Notes: generated from the letters alone by a model not told the origin. A stretch of DNA of 64,000 nt from Persicirhabdus sediminis (GCF_016595495.1 NZ_JAENIM010000041.1:216513-280512); one strand, 5' to 3'. Positions 36,201 through 45,596 are shown, counted from the stretch's first letter. Numbers and translations: made by a program.

Positions 36201-38333
36201 ATGGCCGACAATAGCGATAGCAACGAAAAAAAGAAAAAGGTCCTCGATCTGCTCTCAGACGAAGCACCGAAGAAAAAACTGTCGCGTCGCGAACGCCAGC
36301 GTGAAGAAGCTGAAGCGGTCAAGTCACTCGATGACCAAAAGCGCGAAGCTTTGGACATTTTTGAGGAAGACGGCAAGAAGAAAAACTCTGGTATTCGCAA
36401 GACCGTACGTTCTGGCAAGAACGTCGTGCAGAAGATTTCTCGTGGCAATGAAGGCACTGATGGTGCCGACATCGACATGCAAGCCAAAGATGGATCCCCA
36501 TCAGCAAGCGTCTCTGCCGCTGAAGCCGCTAAAGAAGCAGCTGTGGCTGAAGGCAAACTCATTAGCTTGAAACCACCAATCGTCGTCAGCACACTGGCTG
36601 AGATGATGGACCTCAAGCCATTCCAGCTGATGGCTGACCTCATCAAATTGGAAGTATTTGTCGCGCCACATCAAGCCATCGAGCCTGAAATCGCCGAGAA
36701 ACTTTGCCAACAGCACGGTTTCCAGTTTGAGCGCGAAAAACGCGAAAAAGGTGGTGGTGTTCACAATCCTAAGAAAAAAGTCAAAGAGCCAAAAGCTAAG
36801 CACAAAGAGCCAGCTGACAAGCTTGAGCTGCGTGCACCAATCGTGACCATCATGGGCCACGTTGATCACGGCAAAACAACTCTTCTCGACTGCGTTCGTA
36901 ATGCTCGTGTAGCTGCAAGTGAAGCTGGTGGAATTACCCAGCACATCGGCGCCTACCGCGTTGAGCACAACGGCCGCCCAATTACTTTCATCGATACTCC
37001 AGGTCACGCCATCTTCACAGACATGCGTGCTCGCGGAGCTGATGTCACAGACATCGTGGTTATCGTCGTTGCCGCCAATGACGGCCTGATGCCACAAACC
37101 AAAGAAGCCATCGAGCACGCTCGTAAGGCTGGTAAAACCATGATCGTTGCTGTCAATAAGTGCGACGTTGAAGGTGCTGATCCAGTTCGCGTTCGTACCC
37201 AGCTGATGGAATTCGGTGTCAACCCAGTTGACTTTGGTGGTGATGTTGAATGTTGTGACGTTTCCGCTCTCACTGGTGACGGTATGGACGACCTGCTTGA
37301 GCTCATCGCTCTGCAAGCTGAAGTTCTCGAACTCAAAGCCAATCCAAATGCCAATGCGCGCGCTCACATCATTGAAGCTCGTGTACAGGCTGGTAAAGGT
37401 GCTACCGCTTCCGTCATCGTTGAAGCAGGTACTCTGAAAGCCGGCATGCCATTCATCTGTGGCCCATACTCTGGTAAGGTGAAATCCATGCTCGACGAAT
37501 GGGGCAAGCCGCTCAAAGTTGCTGGCCCAGCCACACCTGTTGAAGTTATCGGATTCTGCGAACTGCCAAACGTTGGTGACGAAATGGTGGAAATGAAAAA
37601 TGAACGCGCCGCTAAGAAGCTCTCTGAAGAGCGTCAGCTGGAGCTTCGTCAATCACGCCTCGCTCGTCCTAAGCGTAGCCGCATGGAAGACATGCTCAGC
37701 TTCGTAAGTGAAGGTGACGCGGTACCATGTCTCAACATCGTTCTTAAGACTGACGTGCAAGGATCTGTGCAAGCGATCCAGCAGGCGATTGGTCAAATCG
37801 AATCAAACAAAGTAGACGCTAAGTTCATCCACGCTGCGGCGGGGGCGATCACTGAGTCTGACATCCAACGCGCTAGCTCATCTGACGGTGTAGTCATCGG
37901 TTTCAATACGAAAGTAGAAGCCAATGCCGTACGCGCTGCCAAATCAGAAGGTGTACAGATCAAGCTGTTCTCAGTCATCTACGAACTCATCGACACCGTT
38001 CGCGAATCTCTGCTCGGTCTGCTCGAGCCAGAAACTCGTGAAGCGATCATGGGGCACGCTGAAGTTAAGCAAGTATTCAAAGTACGTCGCGGACGTGCAG
38101 CTGGTTGCATAATCACAGATGGTAAGGTGAACCGCAAAGCCCACGCTCGTGTGCTGCGTAAGGGAACACCAGTGTTTGATGGTAAGATGTCTACACTTCG
38201 CCGTCACCTCGACGAAGTTGAAGAAGTTAAGGTTGGTATCGAATGTGGTATCCGTCTTGGTGACTTTGACGAGTACGAAGAAGGCGATGTGATCGAGTGT
38301 TACAACTTGGAAAAAGTTGACCAAACTCTCTAA
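36201..38333 (+). CDS. infB: Translation initiation factor IF-2
   Basis: The 710-residue GTPase has a charged, low-complexity N-terminus (1-200), the IF2-N-like domain around 110-160, and the G domain with [12 protein letters not shown] (G1), [10 protein letters not shown] (G2), DTPGHAIF (G3), NKCD (G4) and a conserved C-terminal IF-2 region ([34 protein letters not shown]). It places fMet-tRNA on the ribosome. A long open frame on the opposite strand (36501-37652) is an artefact of this gene's codon usage. Confidence 0.97.
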   Translation: MADNSDSNEKKKKVLDLLSDEAPKKKLSRRERQREEAEAVKSLDDQKREALDIFEEDGKKKNSGIRKTVRSGKNVVQKISRGNEGTDGADIDMQAKDGSPSASVSAAEAAKEAAVAEGKLISLKPPIVVSTLAEMMDLKPFQLMADLIKLEVFVAPHQAIEPEIAEKLCQQHGFQFEREKREKGGGVHNPKKKVKEPKAKHKEPADKLELRAPIVTIMGHVDHGKTTLLDCVRNARVAASEAGGITQHIGAYRVEHNGRPITFIDTPGHAIFTDMRARGADVTDIVVIVVAANDGLMPQTKEAIEHARKAGKTMIVAVNKCDVEGADPVRVRTQLMEFGVNPVDFGGDVECCDVSALTGDGMDDLLELIALQAEVLELKANPNANARAHIIEARVQAGKGATASVIVEAGTLKAGMPFICGPYSGKVKSMLDEWGKPLKVAGPATPVEVIGFCELPNVGDEMVEMKNERAAKKLSEERQLELRQSRLARPKRSRMEDMLSFVSEGDAVPCLNIVLKTDVQGSVQAIQQAIGQIESNKVDAKFIHAAAGAITESDIQRASSSDGVVIGFNTKVEANAVRAAKSEGVQIKLFSVIYELIDTVRESLLGLLEPETREAIMGHAEVKQVFKVRRGRAAGCIITDGKVNRKAHARVLRKGTPVFDGKMSTLRRHLDEVEEVKVGIECGIRLGDFDEYEEGDVIECYNLEKVDQTL

Positions 38334-38354
38334 TCTACAACTGAATTTACCGCT

Positions 38355-38738
38355 ATGTCTTCACAGAGAATTGATAGAGTAAATGCTCTTTTGTTACGCG
38401 AAATCAGCACGATTTTGCAGCGTGACTTTGAGTTTAAAGGATCACTTGTGACCGTTAGTGAGGTGGAAACCACACCGGATATGCGTGAAGCCAAAGTCTT
38501 CATCTCTGTACTCGGTGGAAACTATAAAATTGCTCTCGAGAAGATCCGCAATAAGCGTGCCTTCATTCAGAGCAAAATTGCCAAGCGTGTAGTTCTGCGC
38601 AATACACCAATTCTCGACTTCCGTTACGACGGCAGCGCGAGCCGCGGTGTTTCTATGGTTAACTTGCTAGACGAAGTCGAAGAGTTACCAAAGGCTCCTG
38701 TCGAAGATATCGACGATAGCAAAAGCAGCGAAGACTAA
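38355..38738 (+). CDS. rbfA: Ribosome-binding factor A
   Basis: This 127-residue KH-fold protein matures 16S rRNA in the 30S subunit. It shows RIDRVNALLLREISTILQRDFEFKGSLVTVSEVETTPDMREAKVFISVLG, then IAKRVVLRNTPILDFRYDGSASRG. It follows infB by 21 bp, the usual order. A strong terminator follows at 38768. Confidence 0.96.
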   Translation: MSSQRIDRVNALLLREISTILQRDFEFKGSLVTVSEVETTPDMREAKVFISVLGGNYKIALEKIRNKRAFIQSKIAKRVVLRNTPILDFRYDGSASRGVSMVNLLDEVEELPKAPVEDIDDSKSSED

Positions 38739-38767
38739 AGCTCGACCATCATCATTAGATTATTTCT

Positions 38768-38804
38768 AGCTGGCGCTCCATCATGGGGCGCCAGCTTTTT
38801 TTTA
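38768..38804 (+). terminator. Intrinsic terminator after rbfA
   Basis: Stem AGCTGGCGC/GCGCCAGCT (38768-38795) then nine T. It ends the nusA-infB-rbfA operon. Confidence 0.93.
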
Positions 38805-38859
38805 ATCATCATCATTCTTTTTGTTGATGTTGTTAGTTGGCTATATTAATTTAGTTCGC

Positions 38860-39603
38860 GTGAGTATTTTAGGATTAAGAGCCTGTATTTTTATGCTATT
38901 GGCTAATGGCAGTCTATCAGCTTTGGCTGGAGATTTTGTTAAGCTTGATGATTTCCAGCAAAAGGACACATCTAAGCTGCCCGATGGTTGGCGATTTACC
39001 CGAGGCACAGAGCAGAACGCGGCAAAGCTTATGCTCACCGGCAATGAGGACGACATGGCATTTGGCTGGGGGGTACAACAAAAAGGAAGTATTGCCGGTG
39101 TCTATCGTCCCGTTCCAGAGCTCAACAAAGGGTCAACTTATACCTATTATTTTGAATTCAAGCTAGCTGAAGGTGGAGCTAATCATAGCCTTGGTTTTTC
39201 GCCTAAGTCAGATCCTAAAAGATTTGATGATTATTCCATCCAGCTGATTCTATCTTCCGGACTCACAGGAGAAACTGACTTGTTAGTTCGTAACAGTTCT
39301 GAATTTGACGTGCAAGTGCGTGGTCTATCACATCAGCCTACCTATAGTGTGTGGTTAGTAGCTGATTATTCAGCCAAGACATTTGATGTCTATCTAGCTG
39401 AGCAACGCAAGCTAGCGAGTGCTGATTACATGGTGGCTAAGTCAGTGAATTTTCGCGACACAGCTAGTCATGATGTAGTGAAAAGCTTGATGTTAGTTAC
39501 TCCAAAGAAGAGATACAGCGGTGACTATGCCGTGCGCATTAATAACATTTATTATGCCGATGGGGTGAACTTGAATTGCCCTGTGGTTCAGCCCGCTCGC
39601 TGA
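38860..39603 (+). CDS. Secreted protein of unknown function, beta-rich
   Basis: The GTG at 38860 gives a good signal peptide (SILGLRACIFMLLANGSLSALAG); an in-frame ATG at 38827 is an alternative, giving about 258 residues. The mature part is beta-rich, with GWRFTRGTEQ, YFEFKLAEGG, YSVWLVADYSAKTFDVYL and MVTPKKRYSG-like phrases, and looks like a jelly-roll/LamG-like fold. I do not recognise a named family. It may be a cell-surface or carbohydrate-related protein. There is no obvious partner. Confidence 0.7.
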   Translation: MSILGLRACIFMLLANGSLSALAGDFVKLDDFQQKDTSKLPDGWRFTRGTEQNAAKLMLTGNEDDMAFGWGVQQKGSIAGVYRPVPELNKGSTYTYYFEFKLAEGGANHSLGFSPKSDPKRFDDYSIQLILSSGLTGETDLLVRNSSEFDVQVRGLSHQPTYSVWLVADYSAKTFDVYLAEQRKLASADYMVAKSVNFRDTASHDVVKSLMLVTPKKRYSGDYAVRINNIYYADGVNLNCPVVQPAR

Positions 39604-39798
39604 GTAGTTATTTCATTCTTCCTGTCAGTTAGCTAGATGGCTTTTGCTTAGCGATCTAGCTAGATTTTTATCCATGTTCGAGTAGCCAGCTATACGAATG
39701 CCTCAGCCTCGGGCTAGAAGAAAATCCAGTTGGCCATGGCGACGGTTTCGCCGCTCAAATGGCATTAGCTGGTTTAGGCGTGATCGTCGGTGCAAAAA

Positions 39799-39828
39799 AT
39801 GCCCACTCCAGCTGGCTGGAGTGGGCAT
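39799..39828 (-). terminator. Intrinsic terminator after membrane pyrophosphatase
   Basis: Perfect 13-bp arms (ATGCCCACTCCAG and complement) around a 4-nt centre; the A-run at 39794-39799 is the U-tract on the minus strand. The palindrome CCAGCTGG is part of the stem. Confidence 0.9.
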
Positions 39829-39851
39829 GCTAAAAGTTGATCTAACTCGAG

Positions 39852-41906
39852 CTAGAGCAGTGGTGCAATCACCAAGCTAACAATAGCCATGACATTGATG
39901 AGAATGTTCATGGATGGTCCTGAGGTGTCTTTGAATGGATCACCAACGGTATCTCCAACAACACAGCCTTTGTGAATCTCGGAATTCTTGCCACCGTGGT
40001 GACCTTCTTCAACGTACTTCTTCGCGTTGTCCCAAGCTCCGCCTGCATTCGACATCATTAGCGCGAGTAGAATACAGCCGAGTAGTGCGCCACACAGTGT
40101 GCCTGTGAGAGCGATCGCTCCTGCTCCGGTAGCCTTGAAACCAAAGCCAACGGCAATAGGTGTACCAACCGCAAGGATAGCTGGCATCATCATGCGCTTG
40201 GTAGCTGCTGCAGTAGCAATGTCGACACACTTATCAGAATCTGGCTCAGCCTTACCTTCTAGCAGTCCTGGGATTTCGCGGAACTGACGGCGGATTTCAT
40301 TGATCATGTCAAAGGCTGCTTTGCCCACGGCATCCATGGTGATAGCACCATTGAGGAAGGGAACCACGCCGCCAATGAATAATCCAACAAAGAAGGTTCG
40401 CAGGGTAGATTGATCGGTGAAATCAAAGCTATCAATATGCGCTTTTTGAATGAATGCGGTAATCAGAGCAAGTGCTGCTAGACCAGCGGCGCCAATTGCA
40501 AAACCTTTACCAATAGCAGCGGTGGTATTGCCAACGGCGTCGAGCCCGTCAGTGATTTTACGGGTTTCTTCACCCATGTGGGACATCTCAGCGATGCCGC
40601 CAGCGTTGTCGGCAATAGGGCCATAAGCATCAATCGCCATGGTGATACCAACTGTTCCAAGCATGCCTACGGCAGCTAGACCAACTCCATATAAGTTAGC
40701 AAATTCAAATGAGATGTAGACGGTAGCTGCAATTGTTAGCAGCGGAATGGCTACTGATTTTAGACCCAGTGATAGACCTGAGATCATGATGGTTGCCACT
40801 CCTGTTTCCCCTTGAGCCGCTAGATCGCGGATGGGTTTGCCGCCAGTGTAGTACTCGGTAACGGTACCGATGATGATACCACTAACGGCACCGCAGAGGA
40901 TGCAGTATGCTATGTTGAAGCTAAGTGAAAGCATGGAGCAAACACCAAAGGCTGCAATGATATAGAGGATAGCTGAGCCCATCGTGCCGTAGCGCAGGGC
41001 TTTGGCTGGCTCTTTCGCTGCCATCATGTTGACCAACAAAATTCCGAGGATAGAGCAAACGATGCCAACCGTTGTTAGCAGCAGCGGCAAGTACATCAAT
41101 GTTGGGATGGCCTCTGGGCCGCTAACACCAAATTTCTCAAAAACTTCAGCGCCAGCTCTGGTAGCTAGAGATGCGGCAATGGCGATGGTGGCGATCTGTG
41201 CACCGCAGTATGACTCAAAGATATCTGAGCCCATTCCTGCAACGTCTCCAACATTGTCACCAACGTTATCGGCAATTACGCCAGGGTTGCGGGGATCATC
41301 TTCGGGAATGCCAGCTTCTACCTTGCCGACTAAGTCTGCTCCAACGTCAGCTGCTTTCGTGAAAATCCCGCCACCTACACGATAGAACAAGGCGACAACG
41401 GATGCGCCCATGGCAAAACCTTCCATGATTTCGGCTACGTGGATGTTTTTGTTGAAGGCGTAGAATAGGCCACCGAGACCTATTAGGCCCATGGCGGCAA
41501 CGGTTAGTCCCATCACAGAGCCACCTGAGAAGGCGATTTTCAGCGCAGCTGCTGTGCCCGAATCTCTTGCGGCAATCGTCGTGCGGATGTTAGCTCGAGT
41601 GGCCGTATACATGCCAATGAAGCCAGCGACACTTGAGGCGATGCAACCTAAGAAAAAGGCGATGGTTTGCTGGCCGGCGTATTCAGGCTTTTGGAAAAAG
41701 TAAATCAACGCGCCAATGATAACCGAGACTAATGAGATTAACATGAACTCTCGCCTCATGAAAACCATCGCGCCTCGTTGGATCTTTTCGGAGATGCTAA
41801 CAGGCACGCCCTCTCCCTTGGATTTTTTCAAAATGCCCGCTAGGATTATACCTGCTACGCCAAGGCCTAGGATTCCTATGATTGGGGTAATCGCTGGTGA
41901 TACCAT
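39852..41906 (-). CDS. hppA: Membrane-bound ion-translocating pyrophosphatase
   Basis: The 684-residue protein has about 16 spans. The catalytic core is seen as DVGADLVGKVEAGIPEDDPRNPGVIADNVGDNVGDVAGMG and GPIADNAGGIAEM, and the GNTTAAIGKG segment carries Ala where K+-independent enzymes have Lys, so this is the K+-dependent class. It uses PPi hydrolysis to pump Na+ or H+; which ion cannot be told from what I see. It stands alone, with a dyad 24 nt upstream at 41930-41949. Confidence 0.96.
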   Translation of the reverse strand: MVSPAITPIIGILGLGVAGIILAGILKKSKGEGVPVSISEKIQRGAMVFMRREFMLISLVSVIIGALIYFFQKPEYAGQQTIAFFLGCIASSVAGFIGMYTATRANIRTTIAARDSGTAAALKIAFSGGSVMGLTVAAMGLIGLGGLFYAFNKNIHVAEIMEGFAMGASVVALFYRVGGGIFTKAADVGADLVGKVEAGIPEDDPRNPGVIADNVGDNVGDVAGMGSDIFESYCGAQIATIAIAASLATRAGAEVFEKFGVSGPEAIPTLMYLPLLLTTVGIVCSILGILLVNMMAAKEPAKALRYGTMGSAILYIIAAFGVCSMLSLSFNIAYCILCGAVSGIIIGTVTEYYTGGKPIRDLAAQGETGVATIMISGLSLGLKSVAIPLLTIAATVYISFEFANLYGVGLAAVGMLGTVGITMAIDAYGPIADNAGGIAEMSHMGEETRKITDGLDAVGNTTAAIGKGFAIGAAGLAALALITAFIQKAHIDSFDFTDQSTLRTFFVGLFIGGVVPFLNGAITMDAVGKAAFDMINEIRRQFREIPGLLEGKAEPDSDKCVDIATAAATKRMMMPAILAVGTPIAVGFGFKATGAGAIALTGTLCGALLGCILLALMMSNAGGAWDNAKKYVEEGHHGGKNSEIHKGCVVGDTVGDPFKDTSGPSMNILINVMAIVSLVIAPLL

Positions 41907-41929
41907 GTCTTTTTATGTTTGTTTTGAGT

Positions 41930-41949
41930 ATATGTACGAATGTACATAT
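41930..41949. promoter_or_regulatory. Perfect dyad upstream of the pyrophosphatase gene
   Basis: Arms ATATGTAC and GTACATAT around 4 nt, 24-43 nt before the start codon. It could be an operator or a leader structure. Nothing in the sequence says which factor binds. Confidence 0.4.
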
Positions 41950-42249
41950 TTAAGCATTAAACACTAGATAGACTTGTGATTGAGGCAATGAAAAAGAGCC
42001 ATTAGAGGTAAATTATAAATGTAATATATTGAGGTGATCTGTATGATTTAATAGGTAGCGTACGACAGTGGCATGCTGAGTGACGACAGAATTCCGAAAT
42101 TATCGGTATCGTATTAGCATCTCTAGCTAGCTGTTATGCGACATATTTCTAGCTAGTAGTTAGCTGAGGGGCTTGATTTGCCTCGTCAATTTATCGCCAA
42201 GCATGCTTTGCGATTTCATGCAATTCAGCCCAGTCGTGGGCAAAAAAAA
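41950..42249. other. Intergenic region between pyrophosphatase gene and tRNA
   Basis: About 300 bp, AT-rich in its first half, with two CTAGCTAG palindromes near 42123 and 42150. I see no gene. Confidence 0.35.
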
Positions 42250-42270
42250 TCCACTTCATGATGAAGTGGA
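42250..42270 (-). terminator. Intrinsic terminator after tRNA-Gly
   Basis: Perfect 10-bp stem TCCACTTCAT/ATGAAGTGGA around one base, followed on the minus strand by a long U-tract (A-run at 42242-42249). Confidence 0.9.
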
Positions 42271-42274
42271 AAAA

Positions 42275-42348
42275 TGGAGCGGGTAGCGGGAATCGAACCC
42301 GCATGATCAGCTTGGAAGGCTGGAGCTTTACCACTAAGCTATACCCGC
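42275..42348 (-). tRNA. tRNA-Gly(TCC)
   Basis: The 74-nt cloverleaf includes the encoded CCA (42275-42277). Acceptor stem GCGGGTA/TACCCGC, D loop AGTGGTAA, anticodon loop CTTCCAA with anticodon TCC (Gly, GGA codon), and T loop GGTTCGATTCC. The terminator follows closely, so it is transcribed as a single tRNA. Confidence 0.97.
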
Positions 42349-42578
42349 TTTTGGCGCTTGCGCGACAGAGAAATGCATTAAATCGGTCCCATTGTCAAGA
42401 ATTCAGCATTACTTTTTTGTAATAATTTCCAGCTAGTGCTCACATAGAAATCCATTTCTTTAGCTAAGTGATTTGCCGCCAATTTGTAAGGTGAATTCAA
42501 TGAGCTGTTTTGGCTAGCTGTAATCATCTTAGCCAACGAGCATAAGCGGCAATTGATGACTCCTTTGCGAGTTCAGAA

Positions 42579-43562
42579 TTAAAAATTCGCCGGGAATGGG
42601 TTGGCGCTGAGCCTCAGTTGAATCTCCTCTGCAGTGTATTCACTAGTCCCAGGGGCATCATAATTTGCTGCCTGCTGGAGACTGTTCAGCGCTACGGCAC
42701 TGGTGAATAGGCAAAGGCTGAATAGAGCGGTCAGAAACTTGCGTGGTGGTTTGCTAGAGCCAATTGATAGAGCTCGCTGCTGAAGTGATGCGTGACCACT
42801 CATCGCAGCTACGAGCTCAGAGTTAGTTTTCTGTTTGGCTAGGGTTAAGTCGCAAAGGGCATTGAGGTAATCGCGCCTGTTGATGCCTTGTTGGATGGCG
42901 ATCTGATCACAGGCGTACTCACAGGTCTCGTTGTAGAGAGCTTTGATTTTCCAGACAAATGGGTTGAACCAAAGTAGCGCGCACAGCCAGTGGCTGAGTT
43001 CTTTCACCCATAGGTCTCGCCTCTGAAAATGCGCGAGTTCATGAAGTAAACAAGCCTCCAGCTGAGAGCTTGACCATTGGCTTGCCTGCGCCGGCAGATA
43101 AATAGCTGGCTTAAGCAGACCCGCAATCAGCGGTGCTTGTAGATGTGGGTGGGTGAAACAGGGCACACTTTTGTTGATTTCTAACTTACCGTGGCATTGG
43201 ACCAATGTTTCATGAATTGCTGAGCTAGGAGATATCGGATTGGAAATTGTCCGCCAGTTAGCTAGTTTGCGGTGGGCTAGCAGGTGCCTAGTGGCGAGCA
43301 ATACGGTGAGTATTATCCAGCAGACTGCGAGCCATGGTTTGTCTGCTGGTAGGGTGGCATTTGCCGACCAGCTGGAAAGAGGCGAATCTAGCTGGCTAAC
43401 TGTTAATGGAAGACTCTCAGCTGGCAGCCAATGGAAAAGTGGCAGTAGAGCTAGAATGATTAGACTGCATAGGCTCATCTGACTGCGATGCTGAAACGGG
43501 AGCAACAGGCATAAAGAATATGCCAAGCCAGCGAGGAAGATAGATGTGATGGCCAAGATCAT
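42579..43562 (-). CDS. M56-family metallopeptidase sensor (BlaR1/MecR1-like)
   Basis: The 327-residue membrane protein has about four spans and a zinc site, LLHELAHFQRRDLWVKEL, in a cytoplasmic loop. That is the BlaR1/MecR1 protease module without a penicillin-binding sensor domain. On receiving a signal these proteins trigger cleavage of the BlaI repressor. The ATG overlaps the stop of the blaI-like gene by 4 nt. Signal unknown; cell-wall or antimicrobial stress is the usual theme. No beta-lactamase is nearby. Confidence 0.9.
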   Translation of the reverse strand: MILAITSIFLAGLAYSLCLLLPFQHRSQMSLCSLIILALLPLFHWLPAESLPLTVSQLDSPLSSWSANATLPADKPWLAVCWIILTVLLATRHLLAHRKLANWRTISNPISPSSAIHETLVQCHGKLEINKSVPCFTHPHLQAPLIAGLLKPAIYLPAQASQWSSSQLEACLLHELAHFQRRDLWVKELSHWLCALLWFNPFVWKIKALYNETCEYACDQIAIQQGINRRDYLNALCDLTLAKQKTNSELVAAMSGHASLQQRALSIGSSKPPRKFLTALFSLCLFTSAVALNSLQQAANYDAPGTSEYTAEEIQLRLSANPFPANF

Positions 43563-43975
43563 GATTCGTCTAATGATTTACGGATCTTTTCGATTTCTTC
43601 TTCAGTCAATTGTTGATCTTTTGGGTCTAGCAGCATGGCTACTAGTTGGTCAGCCTTGCCGTCAAAGAATGTGCTCAGTAGGTTTTTGACCGCGCTTTTA
43701 CGAGCGATTTTTTGCTCCTGAGCTGGTTTATAGATGTATTGTTTGCCCTGCTTTTTGTGGGTAACTTTCTGTTTGTTCAGCAGCGTTGTTAGTAGGGCGC
43801 GAACGGCCGAGTACGATGGAGCGTCATCCATTTCTTCCATTACCTGCTTGGCTGATGCTTCGCCTAGCCGGTATAGGATGTCGATGATTTGGCGCTCACG
43901 GCGAGATAGTTTACTGGTATCGATTTCGCTCACAACAAATTCATAGTGGCTTAGATCTGTGTGGCAATCAATCAT
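43559..43975 (-). CDS. BlaI/MecI/CopY-family repressor
   Basis: The 138-residue protein has a winged helix (LSRRERQIIDILYRLGEASAKQVMEEM, YSAVRALLTTLLNKQKVTHKKQGKQYIY) and a C-terminal helical dimer part ending with QLTEEEIEKIRKSL. Start at the ATG 43975 is drawn; a GTG at 43933 would fit the family length better, since the first 14 residues are atypical. It would be cleaved on signalling by the M56 protein. A large cruciform sits at 43977-44038, directly upstream, and is the natural operator candidate. Confidence 0.92.
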   Translation of the reverse strand: MIDCHTDLSHYEFVVSEIDTSKLSRRERQIIDILYRLGEASAKQVMEEMDDAPSYSAVRALLTTLLNKQKVTHKKQGKQYIYKPAQEQKIARKSAVKNLLSTFFDGKADQLVAMLLDPKDQQLTEEEIEKIRKSLDES

Positions 43976-43976
43976 G

Positions 43977-44038
43977 AAGTGCTAAAAAAACTGCATTTAA
44001 ACTTGCGTTATTCGGCAAGTGCTGTTTTTTTAGCACTT
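43977..44038. promoter_or_regulatory. 62-nt near-perfect cruciform between blaI-like and lipoprotein genes
   Basis: Outer arms of 18 bp at 43977-43994 and 44021-44038 match at 17 positions (AAGTGCTAAAAAAA plus C.GC). Inside lies a second perfect stem ACTTGC (44001-44006)/GCAAGT (44015-44020). It lies 2 nt before the drawn blaI start and 24 nt before the lipoprotein start, so it can control both. The AT-rich centre of the arms makes a rho-independent terminator unlikely. No TACA/TGTA-type Bla box is seen. Confidence 0.6.
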
Positions 44039-44062
44039 GTTATGCAGATGCCATTCACAAAA

Positions 44063-44887
44063 ATGAAGAAACCAATCCACTGGCCTGTGGCTGCAGTGAG
44101 CTTGCTGAGTCTATTTATATTTAATGCCTGCGCACCACCATCGCCAATGTCGGCACCCTATATAGGTGCTCCTGACGATTCTGATGGGAAAAGTTTTGGA
44201 TCTCTAGCTGAAAGGCAGCGTCCGGGATTGGGCACTGGCTTTGGCGATGAAATTTCGGCTGAGATGAGCTATGCCTCATTTAGTAGAGCTAGCAAAAATC
44301 CAGCTGGCTTAGAGTCTATCTATTACAATGACAAAGAGGGCGTCGATGCGATGAAACAAGCGCTCCATGCTTCAGCTGGCATGCAAAAGGCTGCTAACGG
44401 GCTGGTAGAGTGGGGCATTAAAAATGACTGGCGTTATGCCAAAAACTACAATGATTACCGCTTTAATGGTGGTGATAGGAAGTTGTTGAACCGCTATGTA
44501 GTTGGCAAAAAAGGCGGTAAATATTCCATCGTTGTTAGGAATCTTTGTAAGTCTCGATTAGAACTTGTTCTGAGTGTTGACGGTTTAGACGTGGTTGATG
44601 GTAAAGCGGCGAGTTTGAGCAAGCGTGGATACATCGTAGCTCCAGGCAAGACATTAGAAGTGAAGGGATTCCGCACCAGTGAAGAAGCGGTGGCCGCTTT
44701 TGAGTATTCGTCAATGAACCGGTCTTATAGCAATTTGAAGCATGAAACGACACGTAATGTTGGCGTGATAGGAATGGCAGTTTTTACGGAAAAGGGAGTG
44801 GATCCGTGGAAATGGACTAGCCAGCGCGTGGAAGCTAGGAAATCAGCTAGAGCATTTGCAGAAGCCCCGCAGGAATTAGCGAACTAA
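44063..44887 (+). CDS. Lipoprotein of unknown function
   Basis: About 274 residues from the ATG at 44063, chosen because it begins a lipoprotein signal (MKKPIHWPVAAVSLLSLFIFNAC). Lipidation is at Cys22; the following CAPPSPMSAPYIG matches the start of the next gene's product (SCSSHEVMPAPYIP). The middle has basic, aromatic-rich segments (KYSIVVRNLCKSRLELVLSVDGLDV, PGKTLEVKGFRTSEEAVAAFEY) resembling a beta domain. I do not recognise the family. It lies beyond the BlaI cruciform, so it may be under BlaI/M56 control. Confidence 0.8.
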   Translation: MKKPIHWPVAAVSLLSLFIFNACAPPSPMSAPYIGAPDDSDGKSFGSLAERQRPGLGTGFGDEISAEMSYASFSRASKNPAGLESIYYNDKEGVDAMKQALHASAGMQKAANGLVEWGIKNDWRYAKNYNDYRFNGGDRKLLNRYVVGKKGGKYSIVVRNLCKSRLELVLSVDGLDVVDGKAASLSKRGYIVAPGKTLEVKGFRTSEEAVAAFEYSSMNRSYSNLKHETTRNVGVIGMAVFTEKGVDPWKWTSQRVEARKSARAFAEAPQELAN

Positions 44888-44894
44888 CAAAAAA

Positions 44895-45551
44895 ATGAAG
44901 TTACATAACATTTTGATATTCGCAGTCACGGCGAGTTTGTCGATTTCCTGTTCTTCACATGAAGTGATGCCAGCTCCTTATATACCAGCTGGACTAGGTG
45001 CGAGTTCTCATTCAGCTAGAGTCAAAACTCATTCAGCAAAAATGGCAGTGGAGGTTGATGATACCAATCAGCGAGCGAAAGAGGTCGAGTCAATGGTTAG
45101 AAAAAGCTCTGGTATCCTTGTATCAGTTGACCTCAATGATAAGTCATCGAGTTTTGTGAATATGAAAGTTCCAGAGGAGAAGTTAGAACTCATGCTCGAT
45201 GAAATCGGAACCTTAGGCAAAGTGACTTCTCGGCGAGTTAAAAGTAAAGACATCACCGAGCAGGTCGCGGATGCAGCGGTGAAGTTAGAAAACTTGCGCC
45301 AGCTCAGAAGCCGTTACCGAAAGTTATTAGACCGCGCTGAGAAAGTGGATGAAATGCTCAAAATTGAACGTGAGCTCGCACGGGTGCAAACTGAGATTGA
45401 ACAACTCGAAGCTAGAAATAGAAGCTTATCCCAACAGGTGGCAATGGCTGATGTGGAATTAAAGCTGTCGCAGAAAATAGTCCCTGGCCCAGTGACTCTA
45501 GCAGGCAAAGGTGCTTATTGGACATTGAGCAAATTATTTGTACTCAATTAA
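44895..45551 (+). CDS. DUF4349-like lipoprotein
   Basis: A 218-residue lipoprotein (lipobox SISC, Cys19) with SGILVSVDLNDKSSSFVNMKVPEEKLELMLDEIGTLGKVTSRRVKSKDITEQ, then a long coiled coil (LDRAEKVDEMLKIERELARVQTEIEQLEARNRSL) and a C-terminal hydrophobic tail. This is the DUF4349 arrangement, usually a membrane protein facing the cell surface. It starts 8 bp after the preceding lipoprotein, so both form an operon divergent from the repressor. Function unknown. Confidence 0.82.
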   Translation: MKLHNILIFAVTASLSISCSSHEVMPAPYIPAGLGASSHSARVKTHSAKMAVEVDDTNQRAKEVESMVRKSSGILVSVDLNDKSSSFVNMKVPEEKLELMLDEIGTLGKVTSRRVKSKDITEQVADAAVKLENLRQLRSRYRKLLDRAEKVDEMLKIERELARVQTEIEQLEARNRSLSQQVAMADVELKLSQKIVPGPVTLAGKGAYWTLSKLFVLN

Positions 45552-45557
45552 ACGAAA

Positions 45558-45596
45558 AAATGCGGCTAGTTAGCTCTGAGCTAGCTGGCCGCATTT
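45558..45596. terminator. Bidirectional terminator between lipoprotein operon and PEP-CTERM gene
   Basis: Outer stem AAATGCGGC/GCCGCATTT with inner AGCT pairing (45558-45596), 7 bp after the lipoprotein stop; the A-run on its left serves the minus strand gene, which ends at 45619. Confidence 0.85.

Noticed and set aside
36501-37652. Long minus-strand open frame (383 codons) opposite infB
   Set aside because: It lies wholly inside infB on the other strand, has no recognisable domain and is a by-product of infB codon usage.
39698-39880. Short plus-strand frame with Arg-rich sequence near the pyrophosphatase terminator
   Set aside because: It crosses the terminator hairpin and overlaps the end of hppA; the composition looks random.
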